From: Lactobacillus amylovorus DSM 20531
Lineage (GTDB): Bacteria > Bacillota > Bacilli > Lactobacillales > Lactobacillaceae
Direction of reading: 5' to 3'
Assembly (NCBI RefSeq): GCF_002706375.1
Contig: NZ_CP017706.1
Location: 1,240,001-1,304,000, forward strand
Length of the DNA: 64,000 bases
The notes below the pieces were generated by a model. It worked only from the letters and a program-made list of their open reading frames with translations. It ran no database searches and was not told where the DNA came from. Below, one piece after another: positions 29,531 to 39,898 of the stretch (position 1 is the first letter of the stretch; each line of letters begins with the position of its first letter). A program made the translations under genes and the position numbers.

Positions 29531-31189
29531 ATGGCACATTGGTACGATCACGCAATTATTTATCAAATTTATCCTAAGTCTTTCCAAGATAGCAACGATG
29601 ACGGTATCGGCGATCTTAACGGTATTCGCAAACGTATCCCATATTTAAAGAATTTGGGCATCAACGCAGTGTGGCTGAATCCTATTTTCGTTTCGCCTCA
29701 AGTAGACAACGGTTATGATGTCTCAAATTACTTTGCTATCGATCCTCACATGGGGACGATGGAAGACATGGAGAACTTAATTAAGGACTTACACAAAGCA
29801 GGCATCCATCTCATCATGGACTTCGTTTTGAACCACACTTCAGATCAACATCCTTGGTTCCAAGATGCAATCAAGAATCCAGATAGCCTGTATCGTGATT
29901 ACTATATTTTCGCTGGGCACGACAATAAACGTCCTAACAACTGGGGATCATTCTTTGGTGGCAGCGTATGGGAACCAGATCCAGCTGGAACCGGTCAATC
30001 ATATTTCCACTTGTTTGACAAGCACATGCCAGACCTTAACTGGAAGAACCCTGAAGTACGTCACGCAATGCTTGAAGTGGCTGAATTCTGGCTTAAGAAG
30101 GGGATTGATGGTTTACGTCTTGATGCCTTTATTCACATCGGCAAGGCTGATTTAAGACAAAACTATCCTACTGTTGATGGCAATACCGAGCCAGTTGTCG
30201 CAGAGCCATTCTTTGCCAACTTACCACAAGTGCAAGAGTGGATGAGACCATTCTGTGAACAAATCAAGCAAGATTATCCTGATGCATTGCTGTTAGGTGA
30301 AGCTGCCAGTGCAAGTGTCAACTTGGCCGTTGATTATACTTCAAAACGTAATAATTTAATGGATAGCGTAATCACATTCCGCTACTTCACTGAAGATGAT
30401 TCAAACGTCGACAAGCGTTTTTCAGCCCAATACCAACCTAAAGATCTTGATATGACAGCCTTTAAGCAAAACCAAGTTGTTTGGCAACAGACTTTAGCTG
30501 GTGTATCTCAACCAACTTTGTACTGGAATAACCATGATATGGCTAGAATTGCGACTAGAGTTGCTAAGACACAAACGCAGGCTAAGAGTTTGGCTATGTT
30601 GATGTATTTGCAACGCGGAATTCCAGTTATCTATTACGGTGAAGAGCTTGGCTTGAAGAACCTGCACTTTGATAACGTTGATCAATTTGAAGATCAAACT
30701 GTTGGCCCTTGGCTTAAGGATGCAGAAAAAATTATCGGCAAAGACAAGGCTTTAGCCATGGTTAGCGACACACATAAATTGCCAGCTCGTGGTACAATGC
30801 CATGGAATGACACTAAGAATCACGGCTTTACCGAAGGAACACCATGGATAAACGGAACTAGTCAAAATGATGCTACAGTAGCTAGCGAAGTTAACGCCGA
30901 TGGCAGCATGTTTACTTTCTATAAAGATATATTGGAACTTAAGAAAGAAGCTTTGTTCCAAGATGGCACTTACTACATGATCTCAACTGATAAAGACAGT
31001 TACGTATATAAAAGAGACTTAAACGATGAAAGTGCCATCGTAGCTGTTTCATTAAGTGATAAAAAGACGAAGATCAAGCTTCCTGCTGGCTATACTACAG
31101 AAGCTTTGAAAGCCGGAGAATACAAATTAACTGACGGAGTATTAACCTTGATGCCTTATGCAGGCGTTGTGTTGAAAAAGGAGAATTAA
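29531..31189 (+). CDS. malL: GH13 oligo-alpha-glucosidase (oligo-1,6-/alpha-1,4-glucosidase)
   Basis: 552 residues. I place the start at ATG 29531 because GGAGGAAAAAATT precedes it; an ATG at 29516 overlaps that ribosome binding site. The (beta/alpha)8 barrel begins WYDHAIIYQIYPKSFQDSNDDGIGDLNG; the nucleophile is in GLRLDAFIHIG, the acid/base in LLLGEAAS, and the third Asp in YWNNHDMARI. It has no signal peptide, so it cleaves short imported oligosaccharides from the non-reducing end in the cytosol. It is 3 bp from the next GH13 gene. Isomaltose versus maltose preference cannot be fixed by eye. Confidence 0.9.
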   Translation: MAHWYDHAIIYQIYPKSFQDSNDDGIGDLNGIRKRIPYLKNLGINAVWLNPIFVSPQVDNGYDVSNYFAIDPHMGTMEDMENLIKDLHKAGIHLIMDFVLNHTSDQHPWFQDAIKNPDSLYRDYYIFAGHDNKRPNNWGSFFGGSVWEPDPAGTGQSYFHLFDKHMPDLNWKNPEVRHAMLEVAEFWLKKGIDGLRLDAFIHIGKADLRQNYPTVDGNTEPVVAEPFFANLPQVQEWMRPFCEQIKQDYPDALLLGEAASASVNLAVDYTSKRNNLMDSVITFRYFTEDDSNVDKRFSAQYQPKDLDMTAFKQNQVVWQQTLAGVSQPTLYWNNHDMARIATRVAKTQTQAKSLAMLMYLQRGIPVIYYGEELGLKNLHFDNVDQFEDQTVGPWLKDAEKIIGKDKALAMVSDTHKLPARGTMPWNDTKNHGFTEGTPWINGTSQNDATVASEVNADGSMFTFYKDILELKKEALFQDGTYYMISTDKDSYVYKRDLNDESAIVAVSLSDKKTKIKLPAGYTTEALKAGEYKLTDGVLTLMPYAGVVLKKEN

Positions 31190-31192
31190 AAT

Positions 31193-32914
31193 ATGCAATT
31201 AGCTGCTTTAAAGCACCGAACTGAGAGTGAAGATAGTTTTGTAATTGATCCTAAGCACGTTCGCGTTCGTTTTCACAGTGCAAAGGGCGATGTTGAAAAG
31301 GTAATTGTTCACTACTGCGATAACTATTTGCCACTGAAATACGCAAAAACGATTGAAATGGATAAAATCGGCGAAGGACAAGTAGAAGATCACTGGGGTG
31401 CTACGCTTGAAGCACCATTTCACCGTTTAAAGTACACCTTCGAAGTTATTGGTAAAGATGGTACCAGCGTAGTTTACGGTGATCGTGCTATCAGCAGCGA
31501 CATCGAAGCCACAGTTAATAAAGACGGATCATACTTTAAGATTCCATATTGTCATGAAATCGATATGGTTAAAACACCTGAATGGGTTAAGCATACCGTT
31601 TGGTATCAAATCTTCCCTGAACGTTTTGCTAACGGCGACAAGTCTAACGACCCAAAGAATGTAAAGCCATGGAACCCATCCGATCATCCTGGCCGTGAAG
31701 ACTACTACGGCGGTGACTTACAAGGTGTGCTCGACCACTTAGACTACCTTAAGAAGTTGGGCGTTAACGGCTTGTACTTCTGTCCTATTTTTAAGGCTGG
31801 TTCAAACCACAAGTACGACACAATCGACTACTTACAAGTTGACCCAGAATTTGGTGATAAAGATTTGTTTGCCAAGGTGGTTAATGAAGCTCACGCTCGC
31901 GGCATGAAGGTTATGCTTGACGCGGTATTCAACCACTTGGGTGACAAGTCAATGCAATGGCAAGATGTAGTCAAGAATGGCCCAAGTTCACGTTTTGCTA
32001 ACTGGTTCCACATTAATAAGTATCCAGTTGAACCATATCATGACCCATTGAAGGGTGAAGGCGACCCACAATTTGATACCTTTGCTTTTGAAAAGCACAT
32101 GCCAAAATTGAACACTGCTAATCCAGAAGTGCAAGATTTCTTGCTTGAAATCGCAACCTACTGGGTAAAATACTTTGATATTGATGCATGGCGCCTTGAT
32201 GTGGCTAACGAAGTAGACCACCACTTCTGGAAGAAATTCCACAAGGCAGTTACCGACATTAAGCCAGACTTCTATGTTGTAGGTGAAATTTGGCACTCAG
32301 CACGTCCATGGCTTAACGGCGATGAATTCACTGGCGTTATGAACTACCCTTACACTTTGCAGATCGAAGATCACTTCTTTAAGAACAAGTTGACTGCTAC
32401 GCAATTGACTAGAAGATTGACCGACCAATTGATGAAGTACAGGGATGAAACCAATGCCGGCATGATGAACATGCTTGATTCGCACGACACAGCCAGAATT
32501 TTAACTGTGGCTAATGGTGATCAAGACTTGGCATTACAAGCTCTTGCTTTTGAATTTATGCAAAAGGGTAGTCCATGTATTTACTACGGTACTGAAATGG
32601 GCATGTCCGGCGGCAACGATCCAGATTGTCGTAAGCCAATGGACTGGTCAAAAGAAGATGGCCCAGTATGGCAAAGAGTTCACAGCTTAATTGAATTCCG
32701 TTTAAAGCATGATGAAACCTTTGGTAAAGGCCAAATTAAGTTACACGTAACAGAAGATGGCTTAATTGAAGTCGATCGAGCAGGCAAAGAACAGATTCAT
32801 GCCTACTTTAATACCACAAAAAAGAATGTAAAAATTTCTTGTGAAAATGCATTTAGTCAAAATTATGAAAATGGCGAATTAGCTCCAAAGGGCTTTGTAG
32901 TCGAGGTTCGTTAA
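31193..32914 (+). CDS. Neopullulanase / maltogenic amylase (GH13_20-type)
   Basis: 573 residues with the extra N-terminal domain (about 120 residues, starting with LAALKHRTESEDSFVIDPKHVRVRFHSAKGDV) that marks intracellular cyclomaltodextrinase/neopullulanase/maltogenic amylases. The barrel opens WYQIFPERFANGD; catalytic residues lie in AWRLDVANEVD (Asp), VVGEIWHSA (Glu) and MLDSHDTARI (Asp). No signal peptide. These enzymes cut cyclodextrins, pullulan fragments and maltodextrins into maltose units in the cytosol, feeding the maltose phosphorylase downstream. Ribosome binding site AAAGGAG overlaps the end of the preceding gene. Confidence 0.9.
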   Translation: MQLAALKHRTESEDSFVIDPKHVRVRFHSAKGDVEKVIVHYCDNYLPLKYAKTIEMDKIGEGQVEDHWGATLEAPFHRLKYTFEVIGKDGTSVVYGDRAISSDIEATVNKDGSYFKIPYCHEIDMVKTPEWVKHTVWYQIFPERFANGDKSNDPKNVKPWNPSDHPGREDYYGGDLQGVLDHLDYLKKLGVNGLYFCPIFKAGSNHKYDTIDYLQVDPEFGDKDLFAKVVNEAHARGMKVMLDAVFNHLGDKSMQWQDVVKNGPSSRFANWFHINKYPVEPYHDPLKGEGDPQFDTFAFEKHMPKLNTANPEVQDFLLEIATYWVKYFDIDAWRLDVANEVDHHFWKKFHKAVTDIKPDFYVVGEIWHSARPWLNGDEFTGVMNYPYTLQIEDHFFKNKLTATQLTRRLTDQLMKYRDETNAGMMNMLDSHDTARILTVANGDQDLALQALAFEFMQKGSPCIYYGTEMGMSGGNDPDCRKPMDWSKEDGPVWQRVHSLIEFRLKHDETFGKGQIKLHVTEDGLIEVDRAGKEQIHAYFNTTKKNVKISCENAFSQNYENGELAPKGFVVEVR

Positions 32915-32939
32915 AAGTTACTTTTAATAAGCAATCTAA

Positions 32940-32971
32940 AAGAAGGTAGATTAAGTTCCGCCTTCTTTTTT
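32940..32971 (+). terminator. Terminator after the amylase pair
   Basis: AGAAGG..CCTTCT stem and a run of T. It divides the maltose block into two transcription units. Confidence 0.7.
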
Positions 32972-33012
32972 TGATTAATTAATTCTGATACCGGTAACAT
33001 GCATTTGGATAT

Positions 33013-33053
33013 TGTAAACCGCTTTCAATTCAAGGATAATGAAAGCGTAAACA
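33013..33053 (+). promoter_or_regulatory. Two adjacent operator/cre sites before malP
   Basis: ATGAAAGCGTAAACA (33039-33053) fits the cre consensus at every fixed position. TGTAAACCGCTTTCAA (33013-33028) is a near-cre on the other strand and shares the CG-centred core of LacI-family operators. A paired arrangement could bind CcpA and the neighbouring LacI-type regulator. Confidence 0.6.
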
Positions 33054-33091
33054 AAAGAGCACATCAATAATTTGCGGGAGATATGTAATTT

Positions 33092-35356
33092 ATGAAACGA
33101 ATTTTTGAAATTGACCCTTGGAAGGTAATTACCCATAACTTCGATCCAAAAGATAAAAGATTGCAAGAAAGTATGACTGCAATCGGTAATGACTACATGG
33201 GTATGAGAGGAAACTTTGAAGAAGGTTACTCAGGTGACAGTCTTCAAGGTACATACTTAGCTGGGGTTTGGTTCCCAGACAAAACTGTAGTTGGTTGGTG
33301 GAAGAACGGTTATCCAAAATACTTTGGTAAGACCCCTAACGCACCAAGCTTTATCGGAATTGGAATTACAGTAAATGGTGAAAAGGTCGACTTGGCTAAA
33401 GTAAAATTTGACGATTTTGAATTAGCACTCGATATGCACCAAGGCCTTCTTACAAGAAGCTTTGTTTATGAAGGCAAGGACGTTAAAGTAAAATTTGAAT
33501 TTGAACGTTTCCTTCACATCATTCAAAAAGAAGCTGCTTTGATCAAAGTTAAAGCGACTGTACTTGAAGGTCACGCAAAGATTGATTTTGATTCAACTTT
33601 AGACGGTACTGTTGTTAACGAAGACAGTAACTACGGTGATCGCTTCTGGATTCCACTTGGCGAAGACAAGGATGAAAAGAGCATCCAAGTTAAAACTAAG
33701 GCAAATCCTTATGACGTTCCACAATTCACTGTTTTGCTTAAAGAAAGCTTACGTCATAACGGTGAAACGGTTAACGGCGACGTTACTACTGAAGATGCAA
33801 AATTAAGCGAAAAGTTTTCAGTAGACTTAAACGAAAACGAAAGTTACGAACTTGAAAAAGATGTCATTGTTGTAACTAGCCGCGACGTTGAAGACAAGGA
33901 TCAAGCTGTTGTAGCTGACAATTTAATGAAGAAACTTCAAGCAAAGAGCTTCGGTGAAAACTTAGCAGATCATACCGAAGCTTGGAAGAAGCGCTGGGAA
34001 ACCAGTGATGTTGAAATTGCCGGCGATGATGCAGCTCAACAAGGTATTCGTTTCAATATTTGTCAATTATTCATGACTTATTACGGCGAAGACAAACGCT
34101 TGAACGTTGGTCCTAAAGGCTTTACCGGTGAAAAGTACGGTGGTGCTACTTACTGGGACACTGAAGCTTACATCGTTCCAATGTACTTAGCCGTAACCAA
34201 GCCAAGCGTTACAAGAGCACTTCTTCAATATCGTCACGATCAATTGCCAGGTGCTTACCATAACGCTAAGGAACAAGGTTTGCCAGGTGCATTGTTCCCA
34301 ATGGTTACCTTTAACGGTATTGAATGTCACAACGAATGGGAAATCACCTTTGAAGAAATCCACAGAAATGCGGACATTCCTCACGCAATTGCTATGTACA
34401 CTGATTATACTGGCGACGACAGCTACGTTAAGAACGAAGGTATGGACGTCTTAGTTGGTACCGCAAGATTCTGGGCAGCTAGAGTTCACTGGTCAAAGTG
34501 GCGTAACAAGTACGTAATGCACGGTGTAACGGGTCCAAACGAATACGAAAACAACGTCAACAACAACTGGTTCACCAACACTATGGCAAGATGGCTCCTT
34601 AAATACACTTTGGAACGCTTGCCACTTGCCACTAAGGAAGCTCAAGAAAGAGTTCGCGTAACTGATGAAGAAAAAGCTAAATGGCAAGACATTGTAGACA
34701 AGATGTACTTACCAGAAGATAAGGAACGCGGCATCTTCTTACAACAAGATGACTTCTTAGACAAGGACATTCGTCCAGTTAGCGAAATCGAAGATCAACG
34801 CCCAATTAACCAACACTGGTCATGGGACAAGATCTTAAGATCACCATTCATCAAGCAAGCCGATGTTTTACAAGGTATCTACTTCTTGAACGATGAATAC
34901 ACGATGGAACAAAAGGAAAAGAACTTCGACTTCTACGAACCATTAACAGTTCACGAAAGTTCACTTTCACCATGTATTCACTCAATCTTAGCTGCTGAAC
35001 TTGGCAAGCAAAAGAAGGCTGTTGAGCTTTACCAAAGAACTGCTCGTCTTGACCTTGATAACTACAACAACGATACCGTTGATGGTTTGCACATCACTTC
35101 AATGAGTGGTTCATGGCTTGCAATTGTTCAAGGTTTCGCAGGTATGCGTTACGACCACGATCAATTGAAGTTCAACCCATTTGTTCCTGAAGGCTGGGAT
35201 CACTACAGCTTTAAGATTAACTACCGCGGTCGTTTGATCGAAGTTTATGTTGATCATGAAGGAACTAAGCTTACTTTGCTTAAGGGCGAAGACATTGATG
35301 TCTTAGTTCATGATAAGAAAGTTACTCTTAAAGAAGGTGAAACTACAAATGCTTAA
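33092..35356 (+). CDS. malP: Maltose phosphorylase (GH65)
   Basis: 754 residues, the usual length of GH65 maltose phosphorylases. It splits maltose with inorganic phosphate to glucose and beta-glucose-1-phosphate, saving one ATP. The opening FEIDPWKVITHNFDPKD is typical; the catalytic Glu lies in HGVTGPNEYENNVNNNW, the phosphate-site block is KQADVLQGIYFLND with following HESSLSPCIHS. No signal peptide, cytosolic. Very even codon use suggests strong expression. Its stop overlaps the start of the beta-phosphoglucomutase gene by 8 nt. Confidence 0.95.
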   Translation: MKRIFEIDPWKVITHNFDPKDKRLQESMTAIGNDYMGMRGNFEEGYSGDSLQGTYLAGVWFPDKTVVGWWKNGYPKYFGKTPNAPSFIGIGITVNGEKVDLAKVKFDDFELALDMHQGLLTRSFVYEGKDVKVKFEFERFLHIIQKEAALIKVKATVLEGHAKIDFDSTLDGTVVNEDSNYGDRFWIPLGEDKDEKSIQVKTKANPYDVPQFTVLLKESLRHNGETVNGDVTTEDAKLSEKFSVDLNENESYELEKDVIVVTSRDVEDKDQAVVADNLMKKLQAKSFGENLADHTEAWKKRWETSDVEIAGDDAAQQGIRFNICQLFMTYYGEDKRLNVGPKGFTGEKYGGATYWDTEAYIVPMYLAVTKPSVTRALLQYRHDQLPGAYHNAKEQGLPGALFPMVTFNGIECHNEWEITFEEIHRNADIPHAIAMYTDYTGDDSYVKNEGMDVLVGTARFWAARVHWSKWRNKYVMHGVTGPNEYENNVNNNWFTNTMARWLLKYTLERLPLATKEAQERVRVTDEEKAKWQDIVDKMYLPEDKERGIFLQQDDFLDKDIRPVSEIEDQRPINQHWSWDKILRSPFIKQADVLQGIYFLNDEYTMEQKEKNFDFYEPLTVHESSLSPCIHSILAAELGKQKKAVELYQRTARLDLDNYNNDTVDGLHITSMSGSWLAIVQGFAGMRYDHDQLKFNPFVPEGWDHYSFKINYRGRLIEVYVDHEGTKLTLLKGEDIDVLVHDKKVTLKEGETTNA

Positions 35357-36014
35357 AGGATTGTTATTCGATTTAGATGGTGTTTTAACCAACTCAGCTA
35401 AGTTTCACCTTACAGCTTGGAACAATTTAGCTAAGGAATTAGGCATTACCTTAACGGATGCTCAACTTGATAGCTTACGTGGTATTTCAAGAATGGATTC
35501 ACTTAACTTGATCTTGAAATACGGCGGTCAAGAAGACAAATACACTGAAGCAGAAAAAGAAAAATTCGCTGCAGAAAAGAACGCTAAGTTTGTTGAACAA
35601 GTTGAAACAATGACGCCAGAGGACATCTTGCCTGGTATTCCTGAATTATTAGCAGATGCCAAGAAGCAAAACTTAAAGATGGTAATTGCTTCTGCTTCAA
35701 AGAATGCACCTAAGATTTTAACTAGATTAGGCATCATGGATGAATTTGATGGAATCGTTGATCCAGCAACTCTTCACCATGGTAAGCCAGATCCAGAAAT
35801 TTACATCAAGGCGCAAGAAATTGCTGGTTTAAAGGCAAACGAAGTGATCAGCTTCGAAGATGCTAAGGCCGGTGTTGAAGCAATTAAGGCTGCTCATCAA
35901 TTTGCAGTCGGCATTGGCGATAAAGAGCTTTTAAAGGAAGCTGACTACATCGTTCCAACAACTGCTGATCTTAAGCTTAGTGAAATTGAAAAAGTTTTTG
36001 AAGAAAAAGAATAA
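35349..36014 (+). CDS. pgmB: Beta-phosphoglucomutase
   Basis: 221-residue HAD-superfamily enzyme. It converts the beta-glucose-1-phosphate made by MalP into glucose-6-phosphate. The nucleophile and acid/base aspartates are in LLFDLDGVLTNSAKFH, the cap-domain GISRMDSLNLIL follows, the motif-II Ser is in VIASASKNAP and the acidic motif in FEDAKAGVEAIKA. The start ATG 35349 lies within the last codons of malP with GAAGGTGA upstream, so the two are translationally coupled. An earlier in-frame ATG at 35310 would overlap malP more deeply and lacks a ribosome binding site. Confidence 0.94.
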   Translation: MLKGLLFDLDGVLTNSAKFHLTAWNNLAKELGITLTDAQLDSLRGISRMDSLNLILKYGGQEDKYTEAEKEKFAAEKNAKFVEQVETMTPEDILPGIPELLADAKKQNLKMVIASASKNAPKILTRLGIMDEFDGIVDPATLHHGKPDPEIYIKAQEIAGLKANEVISFEDAKAGVEAIKAAHQFAVGIGDKELLKEADYIVPTTADLKLSEIEKVFEEKE

Positions 36015-36036
36015 AAGTTAGAGAGTAGGGAAAACA

Positions 36037-37143
36037 ATGGTTGAGGTTGATTTAAACCATATTTACAAGAAATACGAAGGAAATGATAAGTATTCTGTAA
36101 ATGACTTTGACTTACATATTAAAGATAAGGAGTTCATCGTTTTCGTTGGACCGTCTGGTTGTGGTAAGTCAACTACATTAAGAATGGTTGCTGGTTTGGA
36201 AGACATCAGTAAAGGTACTTTGGAAATTGATCACAAGGTAATGAACGATGTCGCTCCAAAGGATAGACACATTGCGATGGTTTTCCAGAACTACGCTTTG
36301 TATCCACACATGACTATTTATGACAATATTGCTTTCAGCCTTAAATTACGTCACGTAGATAAAGCTGAAATTGATAAACGTGTTCATAAGGCCGCTAAGA
36401 TGTTGGGCTTGGAAGAATACTTAGATAAAAAGCCAGGCGCTTTGTCCGGTGGTCAACGTCAGCGTGTTGCTTTAGGGCGTGCGATTGTACGTAGTGCCCC
36501 TATTCTATTAATGGACGAACCTCTTTCTAATTTGGACGCTAAGCTTCGTGTATCAATGCGTGCCAACATTGCCAAGCTGCACCAACAACTTGGCACAACC
36601 ACTATTTACGTAACTCACGACCAGACTGAAGCCATGACTTTGGCTGACAGAATCGTAGTTATGTCAGTAGGTAAGGTTGAACAAATTGGCACACCACTTG
36701 AGGTTTACAACCACCCAGTTAACCAATTCGTTGCTGGATTTATCGGTTCACCTCAAATGAACTTCTTTAACGTCCATTACAAAGACCAAAGAATTTCTGA
36801 TGGCAAGGGTCTTGATATCGAAGTCCCTGAAGGTAAAGCTAAGATGCTTGAACAAAAGGGATACAACGATAAGGATGTTGTCTTTGGTATTCGTCCAGAA
36901 GACATCCACTCAGAAGAATCATTTATGGAAACTTGGCCAAACTCAGTTATTGAATCCAAGGTTGTTGTTTCAGAACTTTTGGGTTCAATCATCCAACTTT
37001 ATCAAGAAGTTGACGGAACTGAATTTGTAGCCTTGGTAAACGCTCGTGATTATCACAAGCCAGGCGATAAGGTAAAGATGGGCTTCGATGTTAACAAAGC
37101 TCACTTCTTTGATAAAGACACCACAAAGGCTATCGTTAACTAA
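36037..37143 (+). CDS. malK: Sugar ABC transporter ATPase (MalK/MsmK)
   Basis: 368 residues, the length of MalK/MsmK-type ATPases. Walker [11 protein letters not shown]-loop [12 protein letters not shown], signature [17 protein letters not shown], Walker [13 protein letters not shown] and H-loop [11 protein letters not shown] are all intact, followed by the C-terminal TOBE-type domain (about residues 240-368) that in this family binds regulators. It powers the MalEFG importer encoded downstream. Separated from malE by 88 bp without a clear terminator, so it belongs to the malP operon. It might also energise other sugar importers. Confidence 0.94.
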   Translation: MVEVDLNHIYKKYEGNDKYSVNDFDLHIKDKEFIVFVGPSGCGKSTTLRMVAGLEDISKGTLEIDHKVMNDVAPKDRHIAMVFQNYALYPHMTIYDNIAFSLKLRHVDKAEIDKRVHKAAKMLGLEEYLDKKPGALSGGQRQRVALGRAIVRSAPILLMDEPLSNLDAKLRVSMRANIAKLHQQLGTTTIYVTHDQTEAMTLADRIVVMSVGKVEQIGTPLEVYNHPVNQFVAGFIGSPQMNFFNVHYKDQRISDGKGLDIEVPEGKAKMLEQKGYNDKDVVFGIRPEDIHSEESFMETWPNSVIESKVVVSELLGSIIQLYQEVDGTEFVALVNARDYHKPGDKVKMGFDVNKAHFFDKDTTKAIVN

Positions 37144-37231
37144 TTTTAATTAAAGCTTACAACCATATGTAGCAAAGGCTACTGTTGTTAAGAAATTGTT
37201 TATTGTTTTGATTTTTTAGGAGGAAAAAGTC

Positions 37232-38458
37232 ATGAAGTTTTGGAAGAAAATGGCTTTAGGTAGTACTGCTGTTTTAGCTGCTATGTCACTTGCAGCTTGT
37301 TCAAACGGTTCATCAAATTCATCAAGTAGTAGTAGCGGCTCAAACAAGAGTGCTAATTTGACCCTTTGGGTAGATACTGAACAAGTTCCTTACTACAAGC
37401 AAATTGCTAAGGACTTTACTAAGAAGAACAAGAACATTAAGGTTCGTGTTGTTCAAAGTCCTAACGGTTCAGCTAACGCTAAGACTGATGTTGGTAAGGA
37501 CCCATCAAAGGCTGCCGATGTATTTGAAGTTCCTAACGACCAATTAGGTCAAATGGCTGAAGCTGGTTACATTAACCCACTTTCACCTTCAGCAACTAAA
37601 GACATTAAGGCTAACTACATTAGCGTTGCATCAAAGGGTGTAACTTGGAAGAACAAGATTTACGCATTCCCATACGCACAACAAGCTCAAACTCTTTACT
37701 ACAACAAGTCTAAGCTTTCTGCCAACGACGTTAAGGATTGGAAGACTTTAACCTCTAAGGGTGTTGTAGCTACTGACTTTACTAACGCATACGTAATGTG
37801 GCCAGTAATGTTCTCAGCAGGTACAAAGCTTTACGGTGACAACGGGGAAGACCTTAAGGGTTCAACATTTAACTCAACTAACGGTGTAAACGCATTGAAG
37901 TGGTACGCAGCTCAAAAGAACAACAAGGGCGTAATGCAAACTTCAAACGCTTTAAACCAATTGAAGAAGGGTAACGCACAAGCTATTCTTGATGGTCCAT
38001 GGAACGCAGCTAACATTAAGAAGATCTTAGGCAAGAACTTCGCAGTTGCTAAGTATCCTAAGATTGACGTTGGTGGTAAGAAAGTACAAATGGAAGCATT
38101 CCTTGGTATCGAAGGCTTCGCAGTTAACTCACACACCAAGAACGCTAAGGCCGCTTCAGAGTTAGCTGCTTACATCACTAACAAGAAAGCTCAATTAATT
38201 GCTCACAAGGAAGCTGGTCAAATTCCTGTACTTAAGGCTGCTGTAAACTCAAGTGCTGTTAAGAGTGACCCAGTTGCTGAAGCTGTAATTGAAATGGCTA
38301 AGCCAGGTAACTCAGTATTGCAACCAAAGCTTCCACAAATGGCAACATTCTGGAACGAAGCAGCTCCACTTATCAGTGGTACTTACGACGGCAAGATCAA
38401 GCCAGCACAATACAAAGCAAAGCTTGCTAAATTGCAAAAAGATATTTCAAAGAAATAA
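37232..38458 (+). CDS. malE: Maltose/maltodextrin-binding lipoprotein
   Basis: 408-residue family-1 solute-binding protein. The signal peptide ends in a lipobox (MSLAAC, Cys near residue 23), so it is lipid-anchored outside the membrane; a Ser/Gly/Asn-rich linker follows. Then come LTLWVDTEQVPYYKQIAKDF, the FEVPNDQLGQMAEAG hinge segment and IKPAQYKAKLAKLQKDI at the end. A very strong AGGAGGAAAAAG ribosome binding site, the 88-bp leader and uniform codon use suggest high output, as expected for the binding protein of an importer. Confidence 0.94.
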   Translation: MKFWKKMALGSTAVLAAMSLAACSNGSSNSSSSSSGSNKSANLTLWVDTEQVPYYKQIAKDFTKKNKNIKVRVVQSPNGSANAKTDVGKDPSKAADVFEVPNDQLGQMAEAGYINPLSPSATKDIKANYISVASKGVTWKNKIYAFPYAQQAQTLYYNKSKLSANDVKDWKTLTSKGVVATDFTNAYVMWPVMFSAGTKLYGDNGEDLKGSTFNSTNGVNALKWYAAQKNNKGVMQTSNALNQLKKGNAQAILDGPWNAANIKKILGKNFAVAKYPKIDVGGKKVQMEAFLGIEGFAVNSHTKNAKAASELAAYITNKKAQLIAHKEAGQIPVLKAAVNSSAVKSDPVAEAVIEMAKPGNSVLQPKLPQMATFWNEAAPLISGTYDGKIKPAQYKAKLAKLQKDISKK

Positions 38459-38537
38459 TTTAAATCAAATATTTCTTAAAGCATAAGCAAAGGTTGGCAA
38501 AAAATTCCAACCTTTTTGCCTAAGAAGGGGAGAAGTT

Positions 38538-39896
38538 ATGTTTCTAAAGAAAAAGCATGTAGCTCCTAAAGCAACATATCGCGAAGTATGGTCTAAAGGC
38601 GATGCTGCTACCAAATTATCATTCTTTATAATGGGTAGCAACGCCTTATCCAACAAGCAATGGGCAAAAGGTCTCGTATTTCTGATTTCAGAAATCGTAT
38701 TCATTGCTTGGTTCGTACTTAGCGGTGTTCCAACTTTAAACTCGTTAGCTACATTAGGTACTGATAAAACAAAAAAAGTTGTCTATGATGCCGCGCAAGG
38801 TGTTTATGTCACCAAGCAACCTTCAAACTCAGTTTTGATTTTGCTGTTCGGTGTTTTGGCTATCATGTTATGTATTGTAATGATTGCTCTTTACATCGCC
38901 AACTTAAAATCAACTAGACACAACTACGTTTTGAAGCGTGATGGTGAACATATCGCAACTAACGTTGAAGAACTTAAGAGTTTGCTCGACACTCGTTTGC
39001 ACGCAACCTTAATGTTTATTCCATTAGTTGGTATTCTGTTCTTCACGGTTTTGCCAACGGTCTTCATGATCTCGATGGCTTTTACCAACTATGATCGTCA
39101 ACACCCAATTGCCTTCTCTTGGACCGGGTTTCAAGCGTTCGGTAATGTGCTTAGTGGTGACCTTGCTGGTACTTTCTTCCCAGTATTAGGCTGGACTTTG
39201 ATTTGGGCTGTAGCTGCTACTGCTACTACCTTCTTCTTCGGAGTATTGCTTGCCTTATTGATCGAATCAAAGGGTATTAAGTACAAGGCATTCTGGAGAA
39301 CTATCTTCGTAATTATTTGGGCTGTCCCACAATTCGTATCACTTTTGATGATGGCTCAATTCTTGGACTACCAAGGTGCTTTGAACAACATCTTGATGAA
39401 CTTGCACTGGATTAGTTCGCCAATTCACTTTATTGACAACCAAGCTTCTCCATTAGTTGCAAGATTAACCGTTATTATCGTTAACATGTGGATTGGTATC
39501 CCAGTTTCAATGTTAGTTTCAACTGCGATTATCCAAAACTTACCACAGGATCAAATTGAAGCTGCCAAGATTGACGGTGCTAACGCAGCACAAATCTTCA
39601 GATCAATCACTTTCCCACAAATCTTATTTGTTATGGCACCTTCACTTATTCAACAATTCATTGGTAACATCAACAACTTCAACGTTATCTTCTTGCTGAC
39701 TGGTGGTGCACCAATGAACAGTAAATATAACGGCGCCGGATCGACTGACTTGCTGGTAACGTGGCTATATAACTTGACCTTCGGGCAAGAGCAACGTTAT
39801 AACGCATCAGCGGTACTAGGTATCTTAATCTTCATTATTAGTGCGGTTGTCTCGCTGATAGCTTACAGACACACTAATGCTTACAAGGAGGGCTAG
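38538..39896 (+). CDS. malF: Maltose/maltodextrin ABC permease MalF
   Basis: 452-residue permease. It has an N-terminal cytosolic extension of about 50 residues, two early helices, then the binding-protein-dependent permease core with the EAA loop near residue 340 (QIEAAKIDGANAAQIFRSITFPQI), which docks to the ATPase. It pairs with MalG, two bases downstream. The start ATG follows AAGAAGGGGAGAAG. The hydrophilic insert between helices is smaller than in the enterobacterial protein, as in other Gram-positive MalF proteins. Confidence 0.93.
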   Translation: MFLKKKHVAPKATYREVWSKGDAATKLSFFIMGSNALSNKQWAKGLVFLISEIVFIAWFVLSGVPTLNSLATLGTDKTKKVVYDAAQGVYVTKQPSNSVLILLFGVLAIMLCIVMIALYIANLKSTRHNYVLKRDGEHIATNVEELKSLLDTRLHATLMFIPLVGILFFTVLPTVFMISMAFTNYDRQHPIAFSWTGFQAFGNVLSGDLAGTFFPVLGWTLIWAVAATATTFFFGVLLALLIESKGIKYKAFWRTIFVIIWAVPQFVSLLMMAQFLDYQGALNNILMNLHWISSPIHFIDNQASPLVARLTVIIVNMWIGIPVSMLVSTAIIQNLPQDQIEAAKIDGANAAQIFRSITFPQILFVMAPSLIQQFIGNINNFNVIFLLTGGAPMNSKYNGAGSTDLLVTWLYNLTFGQEQRYNASAVLGILIFIISAVVSLIAYRHTNAYKEG

Positions 39897-39898
39897 AC